DNA of 64,000 nucleotides from Icerya purchasi (Eukaryota > Arthropoda > Insecta > Hemiptera > Monophlebidae), in contig CM077115.1 in the NCBI GenBank assembly GCA_039619475.1, positions 493,665,352 to 493,729,351 of the forward strand, given 5' to 3'. Every line of letters starts with the position of its first letter. The stretch's first letter is position 1. The notes under the pieces were generated by a model, which saw nothing but the letters and a program-made list of their open reading frames with translations, did no database searches and was not told the origin of the DNA. Made by a program: the position numbers and the translations under genes. Shown here piece by piece: positions 25,095-36,475 of the stretch.

Positions 25095-26075
25095 TAAATA
25101 ATGAAAAACAAACACACAAAAAAGGAAAGCGTAAGGAAGAGGGACAAAAATTGATGTTTAGAGAAAAAGGTTTCAAACATTCTGCCTAGAACAAGTTTAT
25201 ATTGCGTCTTCATAATTAAAAACTTAAAACGCTCATACTTAAAAAGCAGGCGTATTAATTTAAGCAGATCTGGCAGTTCACAACGAAATACCAAATGTCG
25301 ACTAAGCCCGAATGAACTGAAATTTAATATTAAAATAGTGCACTAAACATTCCGATACTAATCATCCCAACAGAAAAATAAAAAAAATTTAAAAAAAGTC
25401 AAAAGTTTGTTCACACCAGCTTTTGACAATTAACATTATAACCATTAAAGTGTAAAAATAAACTAACTTGAAATTATTTGTTCTGATATTTAAAATTAAA
25501 TAATTTTATGTTGCAACATGTAAATACAAGTTTATCAATATTTTAGTCTTGTAAATTGGCGCGCTCCTGTCAGAAATAATTTGCCTAGCAGCACCTGATC
25601 CTTATTAATATTTATACACCTCTAAAAATTTGGTACACATTCTAGAATAAAGAAAAAAATATTCTAAAAAGAACTCGAATACACTCGTTATTAAATATAT
25701 TTTTTATACAAAATAATTAAACATTCTATCATTTTTTATTAAAAATAGGAAAAAAAAAAATCATAAGTTTAAAATTTTCAAATCGAATGAATCTCTACAT
25801 CCTTATGACTACATGCCTACTGATCAGTTTAATTGTTAAAGTATTAATGAATTAAGAACCACACTTCCCGTCAAACGATTTCTAATTACAGATTTTATTG
25901 GGGAAATATACATTTGCTTGAACATAATTTGTTTAAAACCTTTATAAAAATTATTCATTTTACCCAATATATGCAATATTAAATTTCACTTATTTGACGA
26001 ACATTTGCCGTATTCTAGTTAAAATCTGTATATATCAAAACTTGTGAATATTTTATTACAAAGAAAATCGGTTAC

Positions 26076-26133
26076 CTGCTCTTTTATAACCTCCATTCAC
26101 AGCCAAGTTATTACTGCCTTCAAACAAACGTCC
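26076..26133 (-). other. possible 58-bp exon, left arm copy
   Basis: On minus, a pyrimidine-rich acceptor (ttatttttcag) precedes a 58-base segment encoding GRLFEGSNNLAVNGGYKRA, which ends in CAG followed by GTAACC. The mirror segment is 29116-29173 on plus. I do not recognise the peptide. Conservation between the arms says nothing because the whole arms match. Confidence 0.3.
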
Positions 26134-26561
26134 CTGAAAAATAATCCCGAAACGTAATACTAGAATAAACTCCAAATTAATATTAAATATTATAAATATT
26201 TAAAGTTCAAAAATGTTTCGATTTTTTTTTCCCTTACAACGATTTCATCTATGAAGCGAAACAGAAATCGGTCCTAAATTTACTACACCGTAATTTAGGT
26301 ACCAACGAGTAAAAAAATCTATTATGATAAATAACCCTAAAGTATTTTGCTCAAAAACAGATGAGCTGGAACAACTGAAGAAGAAGAATTTCGGGGTTCA
26401 AATTTAAGCACAATTATTAAGTAAACCGAACTTATTTTGCTAAATACAAACTTACATCTAAACAAAAGGATTGATTTTAATTTAATTCGAGTATACTATT
26501 AAAAATTAAATATAAATTACACTAGACAATGTACTATCTGCAAAACAGAATTCGTATATCT

Positions 26562-26700
26562 AGCTACCGTAGCGCAGTTTGTTGGACTCCGGTTCCAGTA
26601 GAACTCGATTTAAATCCTGCCGAAATGTACAGGAAGTTACTGTTAACGTATACCGTGTACATTACTTTAAATTAGATAAACGAAATAAAATTAAAAACTA
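26562..26700 (+). repeat. tRNA-derived SINE in the left palindrome arm
   Basis: Box-A-like TAGCGCAGTTTGTTGGAC (26569-26586) and box-B-like GATTTAAATCCTG (26610-26622) are spaced as in a tRNA-derived SINE head. The mirror copy is at 28548-28686. Its family differs from the SINE at 33247. Confidence 0.5.
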
Positions 26701-26980
26701 TAACCATACAACGACGATGGTCGAACAAAAATTTAATCCGATAAACTGATATCGTAGTAAATGGAACATATTTGTAATAATTGTATTAGTTACACCAGAT
26801 TTGAAATAAAATAACATTGAAATAATATAACGTCACTGTATTTGTAGCGCACATAACAGTTTGTAAAAAACTGATAAATCAGACGTCCAAAATACCGGTA
26901 AGAAGCTCGAGAGTTGTAAATAATTTTATAAGCAAATCAAAATAATGAAAATAGATTTGAAACGTATAGTTAATTTTACT

Positions 26981-28268
26981 TACAGTGGTGAACAATTTTA
27001 CCTCCATGTTTGTAAAACCAGTGTGATATTTTTTTCTTTACAGGTTGTATTTGTGATGTTCTAATAGGCCTAGATTAATTTTTGTATACATTGGTTTCAA
27101 TAAGTTTTAAGCTAAAATTGAATTAACGTACAGTAATTTTAATTATATCATAAAGATGATTGGAAAATAAATATCTTTTCATATACATCGTAAGTAAAAT
27201 TTACCGTTAGACTAGAAAACATGGTTTTCTCGCAATTTGGTCGTATATAAAATTCATAAAAATTGTGAAATTTAATCCAAAATTTCCACATTTAATAATA
27301 CAAAATGTTTAAGCCGGAACTAATAAGAACTTCGACAACAGCTAACTGTGTTAAAAATCAAATTTAATTTAATTACGGACATGATTGCAGCGCTATAAGT
27401 TGTCAATATAGGAATCCTATTTATACTGCTTGCGATGGAGCACGATCGTGTGTTTTTCTTAAAACCAGAATTTGAGACTATTTCAAATTGTTTTTACATG
27501 AAATTCGCTAAAAAAAGAAATAATCAAAAACTTACCGGTTCAAGATTTTAACTTAGGATTAGTTACAAGTTATTGTAAATGATTCAGCATTTTAAATAAT
27601 TTCAAATTCTTTTATACAGAGCATTAAAAGAAATTACCCAAATCCAATTGATTCGAAATTTGACTTAGCCGTACTGACGAATTATTAAAGAAAATTAGAA
27701 TCATCGTAAATGAACTTTCGAAGAAATGCACGAGAAATCATAAAAAGTTACGACGTCTTTTACTACTAGTTATTATTACAATAGCCGCCTTTAATGACGG
27801 CTACGTCATTATTTTCAAAAATACATATTCGTTTTTTAGAACTTAACTAACATATATTTATATTATTCAAAATAACAAACAGAAATTGTATGATCGTGTC
27901 TCGTTGCAAATTCCTCCAATAAGGATGCCTGACGAAGTCTAGCGGAATATAGCTACAATCGGCTGGACATATGAAATCTTATGTGCTTCAGTAAAGCGTA
28001 GAAGAAGAAACGGGTATAATATTATCAACGAAAGATAATAGTATTGCAAAAAGGATTCAGTTTTATTTGGGTATGTAAGAATAAAATTATTATCCATCAA
28101 GTGATAATTAATTTTATAGTCCACAACTATGTCGTTTAAATTTTTCATAATTAATAATTTGTTTTCATAAGCTTATACTAATTTAAAATGTAACGTTCTA
28201 AAATTCATAACTTATATATCGGCAATAGTTTCAAAAGTAATAGTTTACTCAAACGCCTTTATTTTTTC
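26981..28268. other. palindrome spacer (1288 bp), no gene seen
   Basis: Unique AT-rich sequence between the arms. The short ORF 27939-28148 has no motif. Confidence 0.6.
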
Positions 28269-28547
28269 AGTAAAATTAACTATACGTTTCAAATCTATTT
28301 TCATTATTTTGATTTGCTTATAAAATTATTTACAACTCTCGAGCTTCTTACCGGTATTTTGGACGTCTGATTTATCAGTTTTTTACAAACTGTTATGTGC
28401 GCTACAAATACAGTGACGTTATATTATTTCAATGTTATTTTATTTCAAATCTGGTGTAACTAATACAATTATTACAAATATGTTCCATTTACTACGATAT
28501 CAGTTTATCGGATTAAATTTTTGTTCGACCATCGTCGTTGTATGGTT

Positions 28548-28686
28548 ATAGTTTTTAATTTTATTTCGTTTATCTAATTTAAAGTAATGTACACGGTATA
28601 CGTTAACAGTAACTTCCTGTACATTTCGGCAGGATTTAAATCGAGTTCTACTGGAACCGGAGTCCAACAAACTGCGCTACGGTAGC
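28548..28686 (-). repeat. tRNA-derived SINE in the right palindrome arm
   Basis: Mirror copy of the SINE at 26562-26700 with the same box-A- and box-B-like segments, read on minus. Confidence 0.5.
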
Positions 28687-29115
28687 TAGATATACGAATT
28701 CTGTTTTGCAGATAGTACATTGTCTAGTGTAATTTATATTTAATTTTTAATAGTATACTCGAATTAAATTAAAATCAATCCTTTTGTTTAGATGTAAGTT
28801 TGTATTTAGCAAAATAAGTTCGGTTTACTTAATAATTGTGCTTAAATTTGAACCCCGAAATTCTTCTTCTTCAGTTGTTCCAGCTCATCTGTTTTTGAGC
28901 AAAATACTTTAGGGTTATTTATCATAATAGATTTTTTTACTCGTTGGTACCTAAATTACGGTGTAGTAAATTTAGGACCGATTTCTGTTTCGCTTCATAG
29001 ATGAAATCGTTGTAAGGGAAAAAAAAATCGAAACATTTTTGAACTTTAAATATTTATAATATTTAATATTAATTTGGAGTTTATTCTAGTATTACGTTTC
29101 GGGATTATTTTTCAG

Positions 29116-29173
29116 GGACGTTTGTTTGAAGGCAGTAATAACTTGGCTGTGAATGGAGGTTATAAAAGAGCAG
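29116..29173 (+). other. possible 58-bp exon, right arm copy
   Basis: Acceptor ttatttttcag (AG at 29114-29115), 58 bases encoding GRLFEGSNNLAVNGGYKRA, donor GTAACC from 29174. The mirror is at 26076-26133. The host gene, if any, is unknown. Confidence 0.3.
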
Positions 29174-30330
29174 GTAACCGATTTTCTTTGTAATAAAATA
29201 TTCACAAGTTTTGATATATACAGATTTTAACTAGAATACGGCAAATGTTCGTCAAATAAGTGAAATTTAATATTGCATATATTGGGTAAAATGAATAATT
29301 TTTATAAAGGTTTTAAACAAATTATGTTCAAGCAAATGTATATTTCCCCAATAAAATCTGTAATTAGAAATCGTTTGACGGGAAGTGTGGTTCTTAATTC
29401 ATTAATACTTTAACAATTAAACTGATCAGTAGGCATGTAGTCATAAGGATGTAGAGATTCATTCGATTTGAAAATTTTAAACTTATGATTTTTTTTTTCC
29501 TATTTTTAATAAAAAATGATAGAATGTTTAATTATTTTGTATAAAAAATATATTTAATAACGAGTGTATTCGAGTTCTTTTTAGAATATTTTTTTCTTTA
29601 TTCTAGAATGTGTACCAAATTTTTAGAGGTGTATAAATATTAATAAGGATCAGGTGCTGCTAGACAAATTATTTCTGACAGGAGCGCGCCAATTTACAAG
29701 ACTAAAATATTGATAAACTTGTATTTACATGTTGCAACATAAAATTATTTAATTTTAAATATCAGAACAAATAATTTCAAGTTAGTTTATTTTTACACTT
29801 TAATGGTTATAATGTTAATTGTCAAAAGCTGGTGTGAACAAACTTTTGACTTTTTTTAAATTTTTTTTATTTTTCTGTTGGGATGATTAGTATCGGAATG
29901 TTTAGTGCACTATTTTAATATTAAATTTCAGTTCATTCGGGCTTAGTCGACATTTGGTATTTCGTTGTGAACTGCCAGATCTGCTTAAATTAATACGCCT
30001 GCTTTTTAAGTATGAGCGTTTTAAGTTTTTAATTATGAAGACGCAATATAAACTTGTTCTAGGCAGAATGTTTGAAACCTTTTTCTCTAAACATCAATTT
30101 TTGTCCCTCTTCCTTACGCTTTCCTTTTTTGTGTGTGTGTTTTACGTTATTTAAGGCTTTTCATTGAATGATCTATTAATCCTTTTTTCGACGTTCTAGC
30201 AAAAAACATTACCGTTTTGTAGGTTATTTCATATTTTCATCAGGTGGTGTCGCATTTTTCTTGCACGTTATTCCATTTACTTACAAAATTTTACATAATG
30301 TATTGGATTTATTTTTATTGAGTTAAATAC

Positions 30331-30740
30331 ATAACGATGGAGAAAAAATTCATTATTGATGAGTTAACTTGAAGGGCTTACCGTAATTGTCTTAAGATTG
30401 TTTTTTTTTTATATGTGTGAAATTGTATCATTCGAATTTGTGATGAATAATAATAACAAGGATCAAAAAAGGGATATGAATGTTTAAAAAATGAGAAGTA
30501 ATCCACAAGGCTATTGACTATGTAACAGTTGATAATGGAATAAGTATTGTGAAAATTATTTACATTGTCAATCTTGCAAAAACGATCAGAATTGCGGCCT
30601 TGTTCAAAAAACAGAAATCCCTACATATACATACATTCATATATATTATATGTGTATAAACCAATGAAAGTGATTAAAATAATACTTTAACTGTATCGCA
30701 AAGTTGTTATTAAATATTAAAATGATATATTTAAAGTGTT
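30331..30740. other. AT-rich stretch without recognisable gene
   Basis: Nothing beyond a T run and short alternating purine/pyrimidine tracts. Confidence 0.5.
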
Positions 30741-31012
30741 CTAAGAAAACTATTAGGCATCATAAAAGACAAGAAGAGGAAATGCTTTGGCCATTTTATA
30801 CGTGGATCCAAATACTCACTGTTGCAAATAATATTATTAGGAAAAATATCGGGCAAGGGGAAGGTCGGACGAAGGAGGCACTCATGAATGTGCGATATCA
30901 AGGCATGGTTTGGGATGAATACCGAACAATTAGTCCACCTTGCATATGAAAGATTTTTTTAATAAGGTCACCTACGATCGAGAACGGTCGGGACTCGAAG
31001 AAGAAGAAGAAA
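30741..31012 (+). pseudogene. RTE-like retrotransposon 3' end
   Basis: Frame from about 30748 reads LLGIIKDKKRKCFGHFIRGS, then LLQIILLGKISGKGKVGRRRHS, a TGA at about 30881, then IKAWFGMNTEQLVHLAYERF and a stop at about 30959. This is the conserved C-terminal tail of RTE-like reverse transcriptases. A (GAA)n-type tail at 30997-31012 ends the copy. It is related to, but distinct from, the copy at 24068. Confidence 0.72.
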
Positions 31013-31169
31013 AACCATGTAAATATAAAAAAATTGGAACAGGTTAGATAAATGTCTCAAACGTTCCACTGTTTCATTCTTTTCAATTATTACAACTCAG
31101 TAGAGTGATGCACTTGTTGTACTGAAACAGTTAATCATTAATCATCACTATCTTTAGAATTAAGAACTA

Positions 31170-31310
31170 CCGTATTTTTTCTTTTTTTTTTTTTTTTTTA
31201 GGCTAGTCGACTATGAACAAGCGATCATTTTTATGCATTTTTAATGTATGGTAGCAGATTTGAACCAGGTTTTACTCGAATGAAACAACAGATTATTTCC
31301 AGTTAATTAA
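31170..31310 (-). repeat. tRNA-derived SINE, copy 2
   Basis: T run at 31180-31199 (poly(A) on minus), then 'gactatgaac', the perfect TGCATTTTTAATGTATG hairpin and a decayed box B ('gcagatttgaaccagg'). Same order as at 3140-3310. Confidence 0.55.
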
Positions 31311-31399
31311 ATCATACCTCTTAAACCCATTTCTTCACATCAAGTATTAGGATACAGTTACAGATTCCATACCATTTTTATAGCAGACTTATTGATTAT

Positions 31400-31690
31400 A
31401 TATGATGTCTTCCTTGCCAGATACACGAACAATATCACAATTATAACAGCTAATGCAGATTCCTTTATTACCTTACGATATCATCAAGAGGGAATTTTAA
31501 AAGTACAAGGGTGGCTGGGCTAATGACGTATTAGAGAAAATATGAATAAATTGCTACAAACTACATTTGTAACAAAGAAGAGAAATTGTTCACTACTAAC
31601 AGTTAATAATAAAGTTTTAGGACAACCTGATGCAGTCGAGTATTTGGGTTTTAATACTGATAAGAGGCTAATGTGAAAAACACATAAAAA
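31400..31690 (+). pseudogene. Jockey-like reverse transcriptase fragment
   Basis: Frame pieces resemble the catalytic-to-E-motif part of Jockey reverse transcriptases: a DDT-like start at about 31420, ITANADSFI-type residues, and DAVEYLGFNTDKRLM*KTHK at 31630-31690, which matches the usual VKYLG...D.RLTWKTHI motif E with one stop. Frameshifted and short. Confidence 0.5.
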
Positions 31691-31713
31691 ATAAAAGAAA
31701 ACAATTAATGATT

Positions 31714-34700
31714 TTTTTTTTTTTTTTGCACATCGACAAAGAACTACCTTCCAAAGATGACTCGGAAGAAAAAAAGTCAGTTAGAGATTCTGCCAGAAAT
31801 TGATAGCATAAATATGTAGAAAGATGGAATGATATGATGAGTGGGCAAAGATAAAATGTAAGAAGCACAATACAAAGCCGGAAACCCAAATGGTAGCAAA
31901 TAAGAGTGTAAACTAGAAGTTCAATATATAAATAAGGGAATTCAAAAAATACATAATGGGGATCACAGGAGGCTTCATTATTTGGATGAAAAGGACAATT
32001 TGGGGAAGGTGGTAAACAAAGATAAAAACAAGAAAAAGACAACAGAGAATGATTGAACCACAAGCGAATAATGTAGGTGACAGTAAAGCGGTGGAGTAAC
32101 AGGAAGTCATTGAGCCAGGAATAAGGTGAAGACTAGGTTGAATGTACAGATAGAAGGAGAGAGTGCTAGAAAATGATGGAGCATAGATATCCAACCGAAG
32201 TTTGGAATGCAATTTTTTACATGAGAATAGCACATTAGAGGAGGGGATTTTAACAAAAAATAAATGAGAAGATTCCGTCATTTTATTACCCCATATGCCC
32301 ACATGGACAGAAATCCAAAGCAAATCGATGTGTATAGAATATGGTAAGAAAAGACTATGGAAAAGAGAATGTACATGAAGAATGAAAAAATTGCAAGAGT
32401 GAGTAGAAAAGAAAAAACAAATAGCATGGAGAGCACTCATGGAATCAGAAACAGAGAATAACCACAACTTTGGCAGTAAAGATAGAACGAAAGAAAGGAA
32501 GACAAAAAGATTCAGAGAAGTTGATATCGGGAAGAGTGAAAGAAGCTCCTACTTCATTAGGCCTCTAAGAACCAAGATTAGGTGAACTCAGCGAAAGGCG
32601 CTTAAATAGAAAGCAATAATCTAAATATGATTTATGGATGGACAAGAGAGACATCTTTAACTCAGCAAAAATTGTTAGGATTAGGGAAGATTTAAAACTG
32701 CTAATAAAAAGTGAAAAAAATTAATCTATATTCTGTATAGTTGAGAAAGAAGCGATCTAGGGACAGAACTATAAACAAGGAAGAAACAATCAAGCTTGGA
32801 GCAGATTATGAATTTGTATAAGGAAATAAGGATAAATGGATCGCCTCACTATCTGGTGGGATAAAAGGCTTTCAACGGAGTTAATCTTTTAAGAGCAGAA
32901 GAGGAAAGGAAATTAATATATTTGAAGAAGAATAAACGATTGTTACGAAACACACTGAGATGCTCAGTCTATATATGGAATAAGGGAAGCATTTAAGGAT
33001 AAACGCACTGAAACTGGGCTATAAGGCCAAAGAGAGAAAACAATGCAAGAGGATTTCGTAGGAAAGACAAAGAGGTGTAATGTGAAGAGAGAGTGCTCCA
33101 GCAAGGGAACAGTTAACATCTAAATTCGTGGCCACCATATCACAAGAAGAAGAGAAAAGTAGTGTCATTGGTAAAGTTTAGAGATTAGGAGTTCATGGAA
33201 AAGGTTACAATGGAAATAGTATAGATATTAAAAAAGTAGGACTTAAGTCGTCGCGATAGCCTAGTTGCTAGAGCGCTTGACTTCCGTTATGGAGATCACG
33301 GGTTCGATCCCGAGCGACGACAAACTTATTACAAGAATAAATAAATAAATTAAATAATCGCTAATAGTCACGTGGAAGGCAATGGCAAACCACCACGTTC
33401 AACATCATAGCGCGCTAGGTCAGTACACAACAGACCCACACGGGACTGCGCTGGTAGCGCGATAACAAGCGGCTACTATCAGTTCCGAATGTAGTTTTGC
33501 ATGTGTACACCTGCGTTGCATATAACAATTGCCTGGTACACTACCTATATCTGTACAGCTGAGATGTACGAATAGGCAGTCGCCGACGTTCAGAAGCTGA
33601 GAATGGCACTATAAAGAAGGACTTAAACATAAACCTTAAGCCGGACTGTGAAATATATTCCTTGTAACAGGATAGTACTATACAGCATAAGATTAATAAC
33701 AATGAAAGTGAACTGCATATGACTATCATTCTATCTTTAAGAGTGGGAAGATGCTCTTTATCGAAAGCTCTGGAAACATCAATAAATGCAGCCAAAGTGA
33801 ATTGTTTCCACAAAAAAACTAACATAGTCAGCAATGCCTAAACTTGCACGAAAGCCAAATATATTGCAAAGGATAATATTGTTGTGCTTAAGCTACCAAA
33901 CCAAGCGTCTGTTGAGCATGTCTTCAAGCAATTTCCTAAAACACGAAGCTAAGGTGATAGGACGAATGGAGGAGTTCTTTTTAGAGATAAAGATAATAAA
34001 TAAAGAGTTCCGAGAAGGAACACAGACAATAATCCCATTAAGACTTGAAGAGGAGCTATTTTTGAAGAGTAGATTTTAATGCATTCATAGTGAAATCGGA
34101 AGTAAGGAAGTAAGAAGGAGAGTCTTCTTTAAAGATAAATTATACAATTCATTATTGTTGAGAACATGCGCTGAAGCCACAGGGTAATAGGCTGTTGATA
34201 GGGATATTGTAAATGGAAGGACGTTCAGAGGATGAATATTTAAATGCTCTAGCCATCTCCCAAATATGACCAGGTGGAGTTTATCTTGGAAAGGAAGAGT
34301 AGAACTTCTTTCAAGAGGGTTTTTTGTCAGCTTTAAAAATATACCTAGCTCTGGTATTAATTCGTTTCCGGGCAAAAAAGTTTTTTAAAGCAGAATTTGA
34401 CCGAAATATATTAAAAGCAACGCGACTATGATTGAAAGCAGTGTTGCATTTTCCATTTCATCAGAGGAATGAAGCTGTTCCACCATGTTTGGACTATAGG
34501 GAGCAACGAGAATGAGAGGATAATGAAAGAGTATTACTGATAGACTGAGGGGATAAATTATATCGAAGGATAGAATCAGATTAACTTGGAATGTTGAGAA
34601 GTAAAGATTCAACAATTGAATAAAAAACAGTCCAATTAGTTTTTGATAAATTTCGTCTAGGAGAGTGGAGAGGTCTGAAGTGAATAGGAGAAGGAAAATT

Positions 34701-35275
34701 ATGCGGAATAAATAAAATAGAAAGATGATCACTGTGAAAGGGTTTCCCAATTGAAGTTAATATGAATAGTAGGAGAAGAAAAGGTTAAATTAAAGGAGTT
34801 AATTTTTTAGTAAGTAGTACAGTGAACAAGAGAAATCGGGGTTAATAAGCTAAAAAAAGGCCGCAGAGCAAGGGAAGAGCATCAGTTGTACTTTTAAAAA
34901 AAATCTGATTCCAAGATAGAAGGGTGAAAATACACCCGAAAGAATACGTTTCATAATAGTCATAGGATAGATAATGGAAACGTGGTTAGTGAAATAAAAT
35001 GATTTTAGAAGCACTAGTGATATAATACCTAATGCTACTACATTATACATTGACTCAGTTGCCATGTTCTATAATCAGTAGCAGTGGCCATACCATTACG
35101 CGTAGAATGTATGAAAACAATATTTTTAGAAATGCACATGTTTTTTAATCTAAAAAATAAATGGAACATTTTTGCAGAAGAGAATCCGTAAATTAATGAA
35201 TTAAAATGAATACACGTGCGTCGGACAGTGATGTTGGCCACTCCAGTAACAGTACATTCAATTATTATGTTATTA
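31714..35275 (-). pseudogene. non-LTR retrotransposon (endonuclease-RT-RNase H), 5' truncated and decayed
   Basis: Minus-strand order, from high to low coordinates: endonuclease start (NSLIYGFSSAKMFHLFFRLK, about 35180-35130), further endonuclease (TNHVSIIYP, VFSPFYLGI, 34990-34920), linker, reverse transcriptase N-part (LPFQDKLHLVIFGRWLEHLN, about 34300), motif A AAFIDVSRAFDKE (33790-33750), RNase H (SVSDSMSALHAI at about 32455, then HSLFLPYSIHIDLLWI near 32330), and a CDPHYVFFEFPYLY tail at about 31950. A poly(A) (T run at 31714-31729 on plus) marks the 3' end. Many frameshifts and stops. A SINE sits inside at 33247. ORF1 is missing. Confidence 0.75.
33247..33535 (+). repeat. tRNA-derived SINE with intact promoter boxes
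   Basis: The tRNA-like head 33247-33321 has a perfect 7-bp acceptor stem (GTCGTCG with CGACGAC), box A TAGCCTAGTTGCTAGAGCG and box B GGGTTCGATCCC. An (AAAT)-rich linker and GGAAGGCAATGGCAAACCAC (33375-33394) follow, a body motif I recall from insect SINEs. It lies inside the minus-strand non-LTR element, so it inserted later. The weak anticodon stem and attached body argue against a functional tRNA gene. Confidence 0.8.
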
Positions 35276-35289
35276 ATTGCCATGGTTAT

Positions 35290-36475
35290 GCTTCTGGGCA
35301 ACTTTTCCGAATGTCTTAAGAAAGAATACAAGGAATATAAAAATATTAATAAGAGATGAGCGCAGAAAGTATCTGTACATAGAGAAAAGAGCAGAAATTG
35401 CCGATCTCTGCCATGCCTCTGAAGTTTCTTTTTTACCTTCACTTTCCAAATACCTTCCTCGAGAAATAATTCAACAGGAATTCTACAGCACTATTAATTC
35501 CCAATTCCCATCGCATGTAACCATCTTCACGGATGGTTCCAGGGGAACTCATAGTGTTGGAGCTTCTTTTATCCTTCCGGATTTCAACTTATCTGAATCA
35601 TTTCGTCTTCCTTCTTTCTGTTCCATCTTTATAGCCGACTCGATGGCTATCCTACGGTCCATTGTCTTCATTTTTCCCAGTCGTTTGTTTTCTAATTATT
35701 TGATTATTTCAGACTCCATGAGTGTTCTTCAAGCGATCAGTTCCCCTTTTTCTGATCACTCGTCCGATTTCATTATTCTTCGCGTACGCTGTCTTGTCCA
35801 TTTTCTTTCTTTTCACTACTTCATCCGTGTTGATTTGCTGTGGCTTACCAGCCACATAGGAATGAGATGGCGGATTCCTTGGCTCGATTTTCTGCTTCCT
35901 CTCGTTCCTTTTTTAAAAAAGTTTCATCCTCTAATTTGAATTCCCTATGTACTAAGTTCCATTTCAAACTTTGGTCGGATATTTACCCTTCCTCCTTTCG
36001 TAACGATCAATCCTTCTATCTGTTCGTACAACCTAGTCTTCCTTCTAATCCTTGGTTCTTTGAGTTTCCTTCACTTCTCCGTTCTGTTGTCACTTCTATA
36101 ATTCGCTTGCGTTTTGGCCATTCTGCTCTCCCTTCCTCTCATTTTCGCTATTCCCTTGTCTCCTCTCCAAATTGTCCTCTCCACCATAATGAAGTGGTGG
36201 TTTTTTGACGCCAATCACATCTTTTTTGAATGTCCATTCCTTTCTGTCGAACGTTGTATTCTATATGCTTGTTTACTGAAACTGAAACTCCCTACTCCTT
36301 ATTGTGCATCTTATATTTTGTCCTTTCCCTCGCCATCCATAATTTCATCCATTGGTTCCTTTATACTGTCTATATCTGACCGTATCAAAATCTAACTGAC
36401 GGCTCTTTTCTTTCTTGTTGGTTCTGAGTGCAGGTCCTTAGCTGGCATGCCCAAGGAAAAAAAACATAATAAAAG
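35290..36475 (+). pseudogene. non-LTR retrotransposon 3' half with RNase H
   Basis: Plus-strand frame 35277-35939 holds SKYLPREIIQQEFYSTINS, then VTIFTDGSRGTHSVGASFI (first catalytic D of RNase H), FIADSMAILRSIVF (with E replaced by D), and LIISDSMSVLQAI (third acidic). A frameshift at about 35860 separates HIGMR from HRNEMADSLARFS (last acidic D). The zinc-knuckle-like tail DANHIFFECPFLS follows at about 36210-36245, then a stop at 36391-36393 and an A run at 36459. It starts where the opposite-strand element ends, so the two are head to head. Not functional. Confidence 0.8.

Larger units (their letters stand above)
23100..26980. repeat. left arm of a large palindrome (interrupted by a transposon)
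   Basis: The arm is 25095-26980 plus the outer part 23100-23303. It is the reverse complement of 28269-30330. The inner part (about 25115-26980) is almost identical to the other arm: in the stretches I compared I saw one substitution (near 25588) and one length difference in an A run (25750-25760 versus 29489-29498). The outer part is visibly more diverged. The two parts are separated by a transposon at 23304-25094, which is missing from the other arm. Confidence 0.88.
28269..30330. repeat. right arm of the large palindrome (uninterrupted)
   Basis: Reverse complement of 25095-26980 (28269-30147) and, more loosely, of 23100-23303 (30148-30330). It keeps the empty site for the transposon in the left arm. 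The 66-codon ORF on plus 29954-30154 and its twin at 25094-25294 (minus) are simply this duplication and have no known motif. Confidence 0.88.

Noticed and set aside
29954..30154. 66-codon ORF conserved at 25094-25294 as evidence for a gene
   Set aside because: The two copies lie in the near-identical palindrome arms, so conservation reflects duplication, not selection.
31668..32467. Minus-strand hydrophobic ORFs (131 and 184 codons) that look like membrane proteins
   Set aside because: They are frameshifted RNase H and tail of a non-LTR retrotransposon; the hydrophobic look comes from T-rich coding sequence.
33247..33321. Functional tRNA gene
   Set aside because: Acceptor stem and A/B boxes are good but the anticodon stem pairs poorly and a SINE body follows directly.
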